Positions 18,615 through 29,203 of a stretch of DNA of 64,000 nt are shown piece after piece. The notes beneath the pieces were generated by a model, which was given only the letters and a program-made list of their open reading frames with translations, made no database searches and was not told the origin of the DNA. Each line of letters starts with the position of its first letter. Position 1 is the stretch's first letter. The stretch spans positions 186,001 to 250,000 of the forward strand of contig NZ_CADEAR010000006.1 in the NCBI RefSeq assembly GCF_902825325.1, in the 5' to 3' direction. Position numbers and translations under genes: made by a program. Source of the DNA: Brucella tritici. Its GTDB lineage: Bacteria; Pseudomonadota; Alphaproteobacteria; Rhizobiales; Rhizobiaceae.

Positions 18615-19361
18615 ATGGCGATGCGTTTCGATGGTAAGGTGGCAATCGTAACCGGTGGAGCAAGCGGCATCGGTGAAGCAACTGTTCGGGCCTTCGTTCG
18701 CGAAGGAGCGAATGTCGTCATCGCGGATTATTCCGAGCATGGCCAGCAACTGGCCAACGAGCTTGCAGGCGGCACCGAGCGGGCATTATTCGTCAAAACC
18801 GATGTGACCGACACGAAAGCTGTGCAGGCACTGATTGCCAAAACCGTCGAAACGTATGGCCGCCTCGATATAATGTTCGCCAACGCAGGCATTGCCGCAG
18901 ACGGCCCGATAGACGAGCTGGATGAAGCTGCATGGCAAAAAACCATCGATATTAACCTCACCGGCGTCTATCTTTGCGATAAATACGCCATTGATCAGAT
19001 GCGCTCGCAGGGCGGCGGCGTGATCGTGAATTGCGGATCCATTCACAGTCACGTCGGTAAATCAGGTGTCACCGCTTATGCGGCAGCAAAGGGCGGCGTA
19101 AAACTTTTGACGCAGACGCTTGCCATCGATTACGGAGCGCAGAACATCCGGGTTAACGCAGTCTGCCCCGGCTATATCGACACGCCGCTTCTCAAGGATA
19201 TTCCGGACGACAAGAAACAGGCGCTCGTGGCCTTGCATCCGATAGGTCGTCTCGGTCGCGCCGAAGAAGTAGCCAGCGTTGTGCTTTTTCTGGCAAGCGA
19301 CGAAGCTTCCTTCGTCACCGGAGCATCCATACTGGTCGATGGCGGCTATACAGCGCAGTAA
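18615..19361 (+). CDS. SDR family NAD(P)-dependent oxidoreductase
   Basis: 248-residue classical short-chain dehydrogenase. The cofactor motif is TGGASGIGE (residues 13-21), NAG follows at about 90, the catalytic Ser is in VNCGSIHSH, Tyr-X3-Lys is YAAAKGGVK, and the C-terminal VTGASILVDGGYT is typical. Asp in VIADYS after the second beta strand suggests preference for NAD(H). The substrate cannot be inferred. The ribosome binding site AAGGAG lies 6 bases before the ATG at 18615. It follows pncC by about 60 bases that include a short AGAGCAT-like fragment, so it may be independently transcribed. Confidence 0.92.
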   Translation: MAMRFDGKVAIVTGGASGIGEATVRAFVREGANVVIADYSEHGQQLANELAGGTERALFVKTDVTDTKAVQALIAKTVETYGRLDIMFANAGIAADGPIDELDEAAWQKTIDINLTGVYLCDKYAIDQMRSQGGGVIVNCGSIHSHVGKSGVTAYAAAKGGVKLLTQTLAIDYGAQNIRVNAVCPGYIDTPLLKDIPDDKKQALVALHPIGRLGRAEEVASVVLFLASDEASFVTGASILVDGGYTAQ

Positions 19362-19369
19362 AAGCACAT

Positions 19370-19397
19370 CCTGAAAAGGGTAAAACGGTTTTTCAGG
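19370..19397. repeat. Short palindromic repeat supplying a stop codon
   Basis: The inverted repeat CCTGAAAA/TTTTCAGG surrounds GGGTAAAACGG, similar in layout to the AGAGC/GGAACCGG family. It lies between the converging SDR and COQ10-like genes, and the TGA stop of the latter (19393-19395, minus) lies inside the right arm. Confidence 0.6.
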
Positions 19398-19848
19398 CCA
19401 GACCGAAAATCTGGTCTGCCCGTTTCTCGAAGGCTTCTGAAAATTTCTTGAAAGCGAGGTCGAACATCGTTCCCATAAGGAGGCCGAGGGTACGGCTCTT
19501 GAATTCATAATCGATGAAGAACTCAACATCGCACTCGTTTCCGTCGCCCACCGGCTTGAAAGTCCAGCGGTTGTCGAGATAGCGAAACGGCCCGTCGAGA
19601 TATTTCACATCGATAACATTGTCTTCAGGCTTCAGCAGCACCTGGCTGGTGAATGTCTCGCGTATGAGCTTGTAACCAACCGTCATGTCGGCAATGAGAA
19701 GGGCCTTCCCGTCGCGCTCCTTGCGGGAGCGAACCGTTAAAGCCTCACACATCGGCAGAAACTGCGGATATTTCTCAACATCAGCAACAAGGCCGAACAT
19801 CTGATCTGCCCGGTGATGTGCACGCCTGACGGTCGTAAATTGCGGCAT
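19393..19848 (-). CDS. Coenzyme Q-binding COQ10 / RatA-like START-domain protein
   Basis: 151-residue single polyketide-cyclase/START domain: MPQFTTVRRAHHRADQMF, LVADVEKYPQFLPMCEAL, and the C-terminal helix FDLAFKKFSEAFEKRA. Relatives include mitochondrial Coq10, which binds ubiquinone, and E. coli RatA, reported to act on ribosomes. In alphaproteobacteria the Coq10 role in respiration is the more likely. It starts 8 bases after the lipA stop, so it is probably co-transcribed with lipA. Its stop codon lies within a palindromic repeat. Confidence 0.9.
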   Translation of the reverse strand: MPQFTTVRRAHHRADQMFGLVADVEKYPQFLPMCEALTVRSRKERDGKALLIADMTVGYKLIRETFTSQVLLKPEDNVIDVKYLDGPFRYLDNRWTFKPVGDGNECDVEFFIDYEFKSRTLGLLMGTMFDLAFKKFSEAFEKRADQIFGLA

Positions 19849-19856
19849 TTCTTGTC

Positions 19857-20822
19857 TTAGACCTGTGCAGCAATCTGCGTCTCGCGCGCTGCCCTCAGCT
19901 TGGCAAAATCATCGCCAGCGTGATGCGAGGAACGCGTCAGCGGACTGGACGCAACCAGCAGGAAGCCCTTTGTCCGGCCAATCGTTTCGAACGACTTGAA
20001 TTCGTCAGGGGTCACAAAGCGAATGACAGGATGATGCTTGCGGGTCGGCTGGAGATACTGACCGATGGTCATGAAATCCACATCCGCTGAACGCAGATCG
20101 TCCATCAGCTGAAGAATTTCATTCCGCTCTTCACCGAGACCGACCATGATACCGGACTTGGTGAAAATGGTCGGGTCCAGTTCCTTGACGCGCTGCAGCA
20201 GGCGGATCGAATGGAAATAACGAGCGCCGGGGCGAACCTTGAGATATTTCGAAGGCACTGTTTCCAGATTGTGGTTGAACACGTCCGGACGGGCTTTGAC
20301 CACGACTTCAAGAGCGCCTTCCTTGCGCAGGAAATCCGGCGTCAGGATTTCAATCGTGGTCGCAGGAGTAGCTTCACGGATCGCCTGAATGACCTGTGCA
20401 AAATGCTGCGCGCCGCCATCGGCAAGGTCGTCGCGATCCACCGATGTGATGACCACATGCGTCAATCCCATCTGCTTGACGGCCTTGGCAACATTCTCCG
20501 GTTCGTTCGGATCGAGCGCTGTCGGAATACCGGTCGAGACGTTACAGAAGGCGCAGGCGCGTGTGCAGATCTCGCCCATGATCATGAAGGTCGCGTGCTT
20601 CTTTTCCCAGCACTCACCAATGTTCGGGCAACCGGCTTCTTCGCAAACCGTGACCAGCTTGTTCGAACGAACAATATCGCGCGTTTCACTGTAGCCGCGC
20701 GAGACAGGAGCCTTGACGCGAATCCAGTCAGGCTTCTTCAGGACAACATTGTCCGGACGATGCGCCTTCTCGGGATGCCGTTCACGCTTGCCTTGGTTCA
20801 CCAGATCGAGAACTGTAACCAT
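19857..20822 (-). CDS. lipA: Lipoyl synthase
   Basis: 321-residue radical SAM enzyme that inserts two sulfurs into octanoyl groups on lipoyl domains. The radical SAM cluster motif is CTRACAFC (C-X3-C-X2-C) and the auxiliary cluster cysteines lie in [12 protein letters not shown]. The C-terminal region holds RSSHHAGD with the conserved serine of the RSSYHA-type motif. It sits in the pyruvate dehydrogenase cluster, directly downstream of the small membrane protein gene and lpdA, whose complex needs lipoate. Confidence 0.97.
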   Translation of the reverse strand: MVTVLDLVNQGKRERHPEKAHRPDNVVLKKPDWIRVKAPVSRGYSETRDIVRSNKLVTVCEEAGCPNIGECWEKKHATFMIMGEICTRACAFCNVSTGIPTALDPNEPENVAKAVKQMGLTHVVITSVDRDDLADGGAQHFAQVIQAIREATPATTIEILTPDFLRKEGALEVVVKARPDVFNHNLETVPSKYLKVRPGARYFHSIRLLQRVKELDPTIFTKSGIMVGLGEERNEILQLMDDLRSADVDFMTIGQYLQPTRKHHPVIRFVTPDEFKSFETIGRTKGFLLVASSPLTRSSHHAGDDFAKLRAARETQIAAQV

Positions 20823-20922
20823 GCTTTTCCCTGCCTATCCGAAACATTTCCATGAAATGCTTCCAAATTCGGTTCGGTCCTAATCCCTGCTCTCTACCCT
20901 GTCAACTTGAGCGATTTGCTAC

Positions 20923-21186
20923 TCATCGCCGCGCCGCCAGTCCGAGAGCCCGGAAAACCAATGCCCATATCAAGCCAAACACCAAGCCCGCAGTGCCGAG
21001 CGCCAATGTAAGCGCCCAGACACCGTACCAGCCGGTTATGGCCATTCCGTTGACCGATATGGTGTTGCCGCCAAGAACACTCAAGGTGCCAGCTGCAAAT
21101 CCCAGCACCAGCCCTCCCACGGTACACCATTTGATGATGGGCCAGGCGGCACGCCGCCATGGCCCTCCGTTCTCGATCAGCGGAAT
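20923..21186 (-). CDS. Small membrane protein between lpdA and lipA; start codon uncertain
   Basis: A conserved-looking frame encodes two hydrophobic segments (GGLVLGFAAGTLSVL and WALTLALGTAGLVFGLIWALVF) and ends in a basic tail (LGLAARR). From the only standard start, a GTG at 21120, it has 65 residues. The open frame continues back to the lpdA stop, and the sequence there (PLIENGGPWRRAAWPIIKW) looks like a coding amphipathic N-terminus. In that part the best-placed codon is ATT at 21184-21186, 6 bases after GGAGAG; no ATG, GTG or TTG is available. The coordinates include this extension (87 residues). Function unknown; it lies in the same direction as lpdA and lipA. Confidence 0.6.
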   Translation of the reverse strand: MPLIENGGPWRRAAWPIIKWCTVGGLVLGFAAGTLSVLGGNTISVNGMAITGWYGVWALTLALGTAGLVFGLIWALVFRALGLAARR

Positions 21187-21201
21187 GAGCGTCTCTCCGT
21201 C

Positions 21202-22665
<1,464 letters not shown>

Positions 22666-22681
22666 ATTGTCCTGCCTTTGC

Positions 22682-23269
22682 TCAGTTCACTTCTCGGGTG
22701 AGCAGCACCCAGTCGTGTCTTTTGTCCTGCCCAATGCGTTCTATCGCTTCGAGCCGCTCAATTTCCTTGAAACCATGGGCGCCGTAAAGGGAAAGCGCCA
22801 CATCGTTGTGGCTTTCGGTTATCAGGCTGATGGCCCGATTGCCGTTCCGACGAGCCAGGTCAATCTCGTTGGCGACAAGAGCGCGGCCAATTCCCTTGCC
22901 GCGGAACTCCCGATAAACGCCAACGCTGTCTATAAAGCGGTTGCCAATGACCTTGCGCTGCATCGCGATCAGCTGATCCATAACCGGATGTTTTGCCGAC
23001 TGATCGTTAATGCTTTCGTCCACGGTAAAGCCGATGGAAAGCCCGGCAATGTTGCCAGCCCACTCGGCTATCGTCGTACTCTCCCAGCCCTCGGTGCCGT
23101 CGGCGCGCATATATTGCCGACCGCGTTCCATGGCCGTTTCGGTTTGTCCGTCAAGAACCGCACTGTACCAGAGCCATGACGCAAAACCGTGCGACGAGAT
23201 ATCGACAAGAATGGCGATCTCAGCGGCTTCACGGCGTTCAGCCCGGCGTAGGTTCAGTTGTCCAGCCAT
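22682..23269 (-). CDS. GNAT family N-acetyltransferase
   Basis: 195 residues with the acetyl-CoA binding motif region YREFRGKGIGRALVANE and a conserved C-terminal helix-strand (VALSLYGAHGFKEIERL). Substrate unknown. It lies between pdhC and lpdA in the same direction with short gaps (about 55 and 16 bases), so it is likely transcribed with the pdh genes. Its presence inside pdh clusters of Brucella-like genomes is conserved as far as I recall. Confidence 0.88.
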   Translation of the reverse strand: MAGQLNLRRAERREAAEIAILVDISSHGFASWLWYSAVLDGQTETAMERGRQYMRADGTEGWESTTIAEWAGNIAGLSIGFTVDESINDQSAKHPVMDQLIAMQRKVIGNRFIDSVGVYREFRGKGIGRALVANEIDLARRNGNRAISLITESHNDVALSLYGAHGFKEIERLEAIERIGQDKRHDWVLLTREVN

Positions 23270-23324
23270 TCAAAAACCTCAGGCGTCGAGTTCAGCAGAA
23301 CACGACGCCCTTGAAGTTGATCGA

Positions 23325-24680
23325 TCAGACCAGCATACCCATCGGGTTTTCGATGTGACGCTTGAAGGCCTGTGCAAGTTCAGCAGCCAACGCGCCATCG
23401 ACGGCACGGTGATCGGTTGAAAGGGTCACGGACATAACGGTCGCAACCTTGATTTCACCGTTCTTGACCACTGCACGCTGTTCACCTGCACCGATTGCGA
23501 AAATGGTCGCATGGGGCGGATTGATGATCGCGGCAAAGTCCTTCACGCCGAACATGCCAAGGTTGGACACAGAGGTCGAACCACCCTGATACTCTTCAGG
23601 CTTCAGCTTGCGATCACGCGCGCGCTTGGCAAGGTCCTTCATCTCGTTGGAAATCGCCGACAATGTCTTCGAGTCCGACTGACGAACGATAGGCGTAATC
23701 AGACCGCCCGGAATGGAGACAGCAACGCCAACATCAGCGCGCTTGTGCTTGACCATGCCGCCTTCGGTCCACGACACATTGGCGTCCGGAACATCGCGCA
23801 GCGCCAGAGCCGTCGCCTTGATGACCATATCGTTGACCGAAAGCTTGTAGGCCGGAACCTCACCCTTTTCGGTCTTGATCATCGGCGATGCGGCATTGAT
23901 CTGCGAACGCAGGGCCAGAAGTGCGTCCAGTTCGCAATCGATCGTCAGATAGAAATGCGGAACGGTCTGCTTCGATTCCACCAGACGGCGGGCAATCGTC
24001 TTGCGCATACCATCGTGCGGAACGATCTCGTAGGTGCCTTCTTCAAAGAGCTTGAGAACGGCATCATCCGACATCGGCTTCGGCGTGGCAGCAGAGGCCG
24101 CTTCCGCTTTCGGCGCAGCGGCCTTGACTCCACCGGAAGCCAGAGCGGCCTCCACATCGCGCTGAACGACACGGCCATGCGGGCCGGTACCCTTCACGGC
24201 AGCGATATCGACACCGGATTCCTTGGCGATACGACGAGCAAGCGGCGACGCAAATACGCGGTCGCCCTTATTCGAAGCAGCAGCAGGCTGGTCCGCTTTG
24301 ACGGGTGCGAGCACCGTTGCAGGTGTTGCGGCTTCCTTTTTGGCTTCAGCGGGCTTCGGCTCTTCTTTCGGAGCCTCGGCCTTTGCTTCTGCCTTCAGAG
24401 CAGACGCTGCGCCCTTGGCCGCAGCCGCCACGTCCTCGCCTTCTTCGGCAAGGATAGCGATCAACGCATTGACCTTGACGCCTTCGGTACCTGCGGGAAC
24501 CACGATCTTGGCAACAGTGCCTTCGTCCACAGCTTCCACTTCCATCGTGGCCTTGTCGGTCTCGATTTCAGCAATAACATCGCCAGGAGCGATCTTGTCG
24601 CCTTCCTTGACCAGCCATTTCGACAGGTTGCCTTCTTCCATCGTCGGAGAAAGCGCTGGCATGGTGATATTGATCGGCAT
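23325..24680 (-). CDS. pdhC: Pyruvate dehydrogenase complex E2, dihydrolipoamide acetyltransferase
   Basis: 451 residues in order: one lipoyl domain (residues 1-80, lipoyl-lysine in [11 protein letters not shown]), an Ala/Glu/Lys/Pro-rich flexible linker, a peripheral subunit-binding domain (FASPLARRIAKESGVDIAAVKGTGPHGRV within about 140-175), a second linker and the catalytic acyltransferase core ending in the active-site STDHRAVDG. It transfers acetyl groups from E1-bound hydroxyethyl-TDP to CoA. E. coli E2 has three lipoyl domains; here there is one, with another on E1-beta. Confidence 0.96.
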   Translation of the reverse strand: MPINITMPALSPTMEEGNLSKWLVKEGDKIAPGDVIAEIETDKATMEVEAVDEGTVAKIVVPAGTEGVKVNALIAILAEEGEDVAAAAKGAASALKAEAKAEAPKEEPKPAEAKKEAATPATVLAPVKADQPAAASNKGDRVFASPLARRIAKESGVDIAAVKGTGPHGRVVQRDVEAALASGGVKAAAPKAEAASAATPKPMSDDAVLKLFEEGTYEIVPHDGMRKTIARRLVESKQTVPHFYLTIDCELDALLALRSQINAASPMIKTEKGEVPAYKLSVNDMVIKATALALRDVPDANVSWTEGGMVKHKRADVGVAVSIPGGLITPIVRQSDSKTLSAISNEMKDLAKRARDRKLKPEEYQGGSTSVSNLGMFGVKDFAAIINPPHATIFAIGAGEQRAVVKNGEIKVATVMSVTLSTDHRAVDGALAAELAQAFKRHIENPMGMLV

Positions 24681-24695
24681 GTCCAGACCCTTTCG

Positions 24696-26081
24696 TTACG
24701 CGGTATAAGTAACGGCTTTCACCGCTTCGACCACTTCAGCAACCGTCGGCAGCGCCAGCTTTTCCAGATTTGCCGCATAAGGCATCGGAACATCCTTGCC
24801 GGCGATGGTCAGGATCGGCGCATCGAGATAATCGAAGGCCTGCTGCATGACGCGGGTTGCAATTTCCGTACCAACGGACGACTGCGGGAAGCCTTCTTCC
24901 ACCGTCACCAGGCGACCGGTCTTCTTGACCGATTCCACAACCGTTGGAATATCCATCGGGCGGATCGTACGCAGATCGATGATTTCAACATCGATACCCT
25001 GCTGGCCCAGTTCTTCGGCCGCCTTGATGGCATAGGTCATGCCGATACCGAACGAAACGATGGTCGCGTCCGTGCCCTGCTTGTGAATGCGGGCCTTGCC
25101 GATCGGCAGAACGAAATCATCAAGCTTGGGCACATCGAAATGATGACCGTAGAGAATTTCGTTTTCGAGGAAGATCACCGGATTCGGATCGCGGATTGCA
25201 GCCTTCAGCAGGCCCTTGGCGTCGGCTGCCGTGTACGGCATCACGACCTTGAGACCCGGAATGTGGCTGTACCAGGCTGCGTAGCACTGCGAATGCTGGG
25301 CAGCAACGCGCGCAGCTGCGCCGGACGGACCGCGGAAGACCATCGGAGCGCCCATCTGTCCGCCAGACATATAAAGCGTCTTGGCGGCAGAGTTCACGAT
25401 CTGGTCGATTGCCTGCATGGCGAAGTTGAAAGTCATGAATTCAACGATCGGGCGCAGACCTGCAAAAGCAGCGCCAACACCTACACCGGCAAAACCATGC
25501 TCGGTGATCGGGGTATCGACAACGCGCTTGGAACCGAACTCATCGAGAAGTCCCTGCGTTACCTTGTAAGCGCCCTGATATTCGGCAACTTCTTCACCCA
25601 TCACGAAAACGTTCGGGTCGCGGCGCATTTCTTCTGCCATCGCATCACGAAGCGCATCACGAACTGTCATCGAAACCATTTCGGTGCCAGCCGGAATATC
25701 CGGGTCGGACGCGACTTCGAGTGCCGGAGCCTTGGGAGCAGCTGAAACAGAATCAGCCTTTTTTTCTTCAGATTTCGGCTCTTCCTGCGGTGCTTCAGCC
25801 TTCGCAGCCGGAGCAGAACCGATATCGGAAGCGCTTTCGCCGTCACCGAGAAGCACGGCAATCGGCGTATTGACCTTCACGCCTTCAGTGCCTTCATCGA
25901 CAAGAAGCTTGCCAATCGTACCTTCATCGACAGCTTCGACTTCCATCGTCGCCTTGTCGGTTTCAATTTCAGCGATCACATCGCCGGACGTAACCTTGTC
26001 GCCTTCTTTCTTCAGCCACTTGGAGAGCTTGCCCTCTTCCATGGTTGGGGAAAGTGCGGGCATGAGAATTTCTACGGGCAT
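24696..26081 (-). CDS. pdhB: Pyruvate dehydrogenase E1 component beta subunit with fused lipoyl domain
   Basis: 461 residues. The N-terminal 80 residues form a lipoyl domain nearly identical in plan to that of E2 ([11 protein letters not shown]), then a charged Ala/Glu/Lys linker, then the transketolase-type pyrimidine-binding domain from about residue 140 ([45 protein letters not shown]) and a C-terminal transketolase domain. The fusion of a lipoyl domain to E1-beta is established in alphaproteobacteria such as Zymomonas and Sinorhizobium. It lies between pdhA and pdhC with gaps of 15-18 bases. Confidence 0.96.
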   Translation of the reverse strand: MPVEILMPALSPTMEEGKLSKWLKKEGDKVTSGDVIAEIETDKATMEVEAVDEGTIGKLLVDEGTEGVKVNTPIAVLLGDGESASDIGSAPAAKAEAPQEEPKSEEKKADSVSAAPKAPALEVASDPDIPAGTEMVSMTVRDALRDAMAEEMRRDPNVFVMGEEVAEYQGAYKVTQGLLDEFGSKRVVDTPITEHGFAGVGVGAAFAGLRPIVEFMTFNFAMQAIDQIVNSAAKTLYMSGGQMGAPMVFRGPSGAAARVAAQHSQCYAAWYSHIPGLKVVMPYTAADAKGLLKAAIRDPNPVIFLENEILYGHHFDVPKLDDFVLPIGKARIHKQGTDATIVSFGIGMTYAIKAAEELGQQGIDVEIIDLRTIRPMDIPTVVESVKKTGRLVTVEEGFPQSSVGTEIATRVMQQAFDYLDAPILTIAGKDVPMPYAANLEKLALPTVAEVVEAVKAVTYTA

Positions 26082-26099
26082 GACAACACCTTCCTGGAA

Positions 26100-27140
26100 T
26101 TAGAGCAGAATATCCGTGTAGAGCTCGGATGCATCCGGCTCCGGATCGTTTTGAGCGAAATCAGCAGAATCAGCGACAATGTCGCGGACATCCTTGTCGA
26201 TTTCCTTCAGCTCTTCCTCGGTTGCCCAACCCTTTTCGATCAGACGCTGCTTGACCTGCTCGATCGGATCATGTTCGGAGCGCATCTTCTGCACTTCTTC
26301 CTTCGAGCGATACTTTGCCGGGTCCGACATCGAGTGACCGCGGTAACGATAGGTCTGCATGTCGAGAATGATCGGTCCCTTGCCGGAACGCGTCCATTCC
26401 ACAGCCAGATCGGCAGCAGCCTTGACCGCACGAACGTCCATGCCGTCAACCTGAATACCCGGAATATTGAAAGAAAGACCGCGCTTCGAGAAATCAGTTT
26501 CAGCGGAGGAGCGCGAAACCGATGTGCCCATGGCATAGCGATTGTTTTCGATGATGTAGACTACCGGCAGCTTCCACAGCGATGCCATGTTGAAGCTTTC
26601 GTAAACCTGCCCCTGATTGGAAGCACCGTCACCGAAATAGGTCAGCGTTACATTGTCGTTGTCGCGATAACGATTCGCGAACGCAAGACCTGTGCCAAGC
26701 GAAACCTGCGCACCGACGATACCGTGACCGCCGTAGAAGTTCTTCTCTTTGGAGAACATGTGCATGGAGCCGCCCTTGCCCTTGGAAAGGCCGCTGCGAC
26801 GTCCGGTCAGTTCAGCCATAACGCCACGCGCGCTCATGCCCGCTGCAAGCATATGACCATGATCGCGATAGGCGGTGATAACCTGATCACCTTCCTTCAG
26901 CGCCATCTGCATACCCACCACTACGGCCTCCTGGCCGATATAAAGGTGGCAGAAGCCGCCGATGAAGCCCATGCCATAAAGCTGGCCGGCCTTTTCTTCG
27001 AAACGCCGGATCAACAGCATTTCGCGATAAGCGTCCAGCTCCTGCTTCTTGTCGAAGTTCACAGGTGCAGGTGCCTTGGGTGCAGTCACAGAAGACGCCT
27101 GCGTTTTGCTTGCAGGCGACTTTTTAGCCCTCGGTGCCAT
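26100..27140 (-). CDS. pdhA: Pyruvate dehydrogenase E1 component alpha subunit
   Basis: 346 residues. The thiamine diphosphate motif is GDGASNQGQVYESFN with the closing NN in VVYIIENNRYAMGTS. The phosphorylation-loop region YRYRGHSMSDPAKYR is conserved. It decarboxylates pyruvate together with PdhB. The ATG at 27140 is preferred (GGGAGCGAG upstream); an in-frame start at 27200 would add 20 residues that run through the promoter region. First gene of the pdh cluster. Confidence 0.96.
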   Translation of the reverse strand: MAPRAKKSPASKTQASSVTAPKAPAPVNFDKKQELDAYREMLLIRRFEEKAGQLYGMGFIGGFCHLYIGQEAVVVGMQMALKEGDQVITAYRDHGHMLAAGMSARGVMAELTGRRSGLSKGKGGSMHMFSKEKNFYGGHGIVGAQVSLGTGLAFANRYRDNDNVTLTYFGDGASNQGQVYESFNMASLWKLPVVYIIENNRYAMGTSVSRSSAETDFSKRGLSFNIPGIQVDGMDVRAVKAAADLAVEWTRSGKGPIILDMQTYRYRGHSMSDPAKYRSKEEVQKMRSEHDPIEQVKQRLIEKGWATEEELKEIDKDVRDIVADSADFAQNDPEPDASELYTDILL

Positions 27141-27213
27141 ATCTCGCTCCCTAAATTGTCGTTCTATTGTGACGTTATACGGGCATATCACAAGATACAA
27201 TATGCACCCAGAG

Positions 27214-27226
27214 CATAGCTGCTATG
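27214..27226. promoter_or_regulatory. 13-base dyad upstream of pdhA
   Basis: CATAGC-T-GCTATG forms a perfect dyad 74 bases upstream of the pdhA start codon, in the otherwise open region between pdhA and ftsB. It may be an operator for the pdh cluster; no regulator gene is adjacent, and a dyad of this length can arise by chance. Confidence 0.35.
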
Positions 27227-27277
27227 TCGCCAAGCCCTTAAAAACATATCACAAAAAGACAATTAACCGGATTTCAG

Positions 27278-27607
27278 TTAATTTGATCGGTCTTCCCTGG
27301 AGGTGATAATTGTCACTTCATCGGGATGGGAGAGATTAAGCGCTCTGCGTGCTTGCTCGTCAAGCATATCCTTCTCGATGGAACCGTCGCGCAGAAGCGT
27401 GACTCGCTTTTCGAGCGCAGTGCGATCTGCTGTCACCTGTTCGAGCTGCTTGGCCAGAAGGCTTTTTTGCTCTTCCAGCTGGATACGAGAATAGAGACCG
27501 AATTCGCCATGATAGGCGTGAAAACCGAAATAGCTCAGAAACGCGGCCGTCAGAATGGGCAATACAAAACGCCCACGGATCGATTTACGCTTCTGCTTGG
27601 TCCACAT
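27278..27607 (-). CDS. ftsB: Septum formation initiator FtsB/DivIC family protein
   Basis: 109 residues with a basic cytoplasmic start, one membrane helix (FVLPILTAAFLSYFGFHAY, residues 14-32) and a periplasmic coiled coil (QLEEQKSLLAKQLEQVTADRTALEKRV in heptad pattern), the plan of FtsB. It should act with FtsL and FtsQ in the divisome. In alphaproteobacteria this gene is typically next to pdhA, as here. Confidence 0.9.
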   Translation of the reverse strand: MWTKQKRKSIRGRFVLPILTAAFLSYFGFHAYHGEFGLYSRIQLEEQKSLLAKQLEQVTADRTALEKRVTLLRDGSIEKDMLDEQARRALNLSHPDEVTIITSREDRSN

Positions 27608-27779
27608 TTCGGCTTCCTTCCCGGATATTCAATGCCGCCGCGAATCCTGCGAAGGGCGTCAATCCGAATTCCACCATCAAGCATTATTTTGCTTAACAGA
27701 GATTTACCAAGAACAGATGTCGGGAGCGGGTAACCCTGATTTTTCCGTGCTGCCGCAAACACTTTGGCTCGCAAGCTAT

Positions 27780-28574
27780 TCAATCGATCTCATTCTCAGC
27801 CTCAAAGGGAATCGGCGTCCAACGCTTTCTAGCTCCCATGTTTACGCAAGTACCAATGATAACGAGACGTAAGCGTTTATAGATTCTGACAGTTTCCCGA
27901 ACCAAAAGCCGCATCAATGCAGGGCGGATTTTTGCATGCTTGCGATTCCCGCCAATTGTACTTTCCAGACCGACCTGACGGCACAGCGCCGGGTAAGTCT
28001 GATAAACTGCAAAATTCGAGAATGGACCAAACTCGGAATCAAACAGAAAATGGTCCAGAGGTGCCGAAGGCTTTTCCATAAAGGCGAGCATACGCTGCGC
28101 GGCCGGCTTTGAGATAATATAGCCAGCCGAGAGAAGGTGTCGACTTCGCAGCCGTGCAACCGTAAAATCCGTATCGGTACAGGTTAGATGTGGCCCGAGA
28201 AGCACTGTCTTTTCATGTGTCTCAATTTTAACGATATCCGCATCGACGGGTATCCAGTTGATCAAGGCAAACAGCTTGTCCGCCCCCCGACCGAAAACGA
28301 CATCATCCTCAAAGACTGCAGCATAGTTTTCCTCACCCTGCGCAATGAGTTCGATACATTTTCTATGGGAAAGAAAACAGCCTATCTCGGCTGGCGTCAG
28401 AGGGTGTGGCCATTTTTGTTTGGAGGCCAATGTATCCTGAACCAGCTCAGGAGTGAACATGCGCGCGTCGACGGCGGCTACACGCACAAAGTCACATCCC
28501 AGCCTGCTAAACTGCTCCGTCATAAAGGCGAGCCGATCACGGCTCCTGTCAAGATTAATCAGGTAAGATTTCAT
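27780..28574 (-). CDS. Glycosyltransferase family 25 protein
   Basis: 264 residues. It begins with the family hallmark YLINLDRSRDRLAFM, followed by PAEIGCFLSHRKCIELIAQ and the metal-binding acidic motif FEDDVVFG. Members transfer galactose or glucose to lipooligosaccharide and other glycans. The acceptor here is unknown; it lies alone between ftsB and a repeat-containing gap, so a role in LPS core decoration is a family-based guess. Confidence 0.9.
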   Translation of the reverse strand: MKSYLINLDRSRDRLAFMTEQFSRLGCDFVRVAAVDARMFTPELVQDTLASKQKWPHPLTPAEIGCFLSHRKCIELIAQGEENYAAVFEDDVVFGRGADKLFALINWIPVDADIVKIETHEKTVLLGPHLTCTDTDFTVARLRSRHLLSAGYIISKPAAQRMLAFMEKPSAPLDHFLFDSEFGPFSNFAVYQTYPALCRQVGLESTIGGNRKHAKIRPALMRLLVRETVRIYKRLRLVIIGTCVNMGARKRWTPIPFEAENEID

Positions 28575-28664
28575 GAACGCCCCCTAGCGAAATGAACTCC
28601 TAGCGCGCATCCAGGAAAGTGTGAAACGGTTTTCTGATAAGATCCACGTTCGGACAAACAATTA

Positions 28665-28697
28665 GAGCGCCGATCTGCTTCAATCAGATCGGCGCTC
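28665..28697. repeat. Perfect 13-pair palindrome in an intergenic gap
   Basis: GAGCGCCGATCTG and its exact complement flank the loop CTTCAAT. No T run follows on either side, so it is more likely a palindromic repeat of the AGAGC type than a terminator. It lies in the 200-base gap between the glycosyltransferase start and the end of the DUF1428 gene. Confidence 0.65.
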
Positions 28698-28774
28698 CAG
28701 GGTACGCCATAGCCGGTCAACTACAATGGCAGACAGATGAACACTTGATTTTGCAAGCGGAACAAAAAGTTCAA

Positions 28775-29128
28775 TCAAACATCAACAATAGTAGAAAACC
28801 CGCCCATGATCATGCGCTTGCCATCAAATGGCATCTGGTCACCCATTGCCTTCATGCGCGGATCACTCATCATCTTGCTATTTGCAGCGTCGCGCGTCGC
28901 CTTGTCGGGATATTCGAACCAGGAGAACACAACCTCCTCGTCGTCCTCTGCCTTAACTGCACGTCGAAAATCGGTAACCTTGCCGTCCGGCACATCATCC
29001 CCCCATGCCTCGACCATGCGCGTCACACCAAACTCCTTGAATAATACAGCGGCTTCAGCGGCATGCTTGCGATAGACTTCCTTGTTCGCCTTGGGGACTG
29101 CGACAACAAATCCTTCGATATAAGCCAT
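28775..29128 (-). CDS. DUF1428 family protein (YbaA-like)
   Basis: 117 residues, a small soluble alpha/beta protein of the dimeric ferredoxin-like type: MAYIEGFVVAVPKANKE at the start, EAWGDDVPDGKVTDF in the middle and the conserved PFDGKRMIMGGF at the end. Function of the family is not established. The start at 29128 follows GGGAGAGAG by 5 bases. A large tandem dyad (29204-29241) lies 75 bases upstream and suggests tight regulation. A T/terminator region of the enolase gene lies behind it. Confidence 0.9.
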   Translation of the reverse strand: MAYIEGFVVAVPKANKEVYRKHAAEAAVLFKEFGVTRMVEAWGDDVPDGKVTDFRRAVKAEDDEEVVFSWFEYPDKATRDAANSKMMSDPRMKAMGDQMPFDGKRMIMGGFSTIVDV

Positions 29129-29203
29129 TTTCTCTCTCCCGCTGATAAATCCGCCCACGGCTTCGTCAGTTGCGTTTAAGCCGCTCCCTCATCAGTTCGA
29201 ACA

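Noticed and set aside
23511-25745. A 744-codon open frame on the plus strand opposite pdhC and pdhB
   Set aside because: It is a mirror frame produced by biased codon use; the minus strand encodes complete, motif-rich PDH subunits and the plus-strand product has no recognisable domain.
27550-27783. A 77-codon minus-strand frame between the glycosyltransferase gene and ftsB
   Set aside because: It overlaps the start of ftsB in another frame and has no good start signal.
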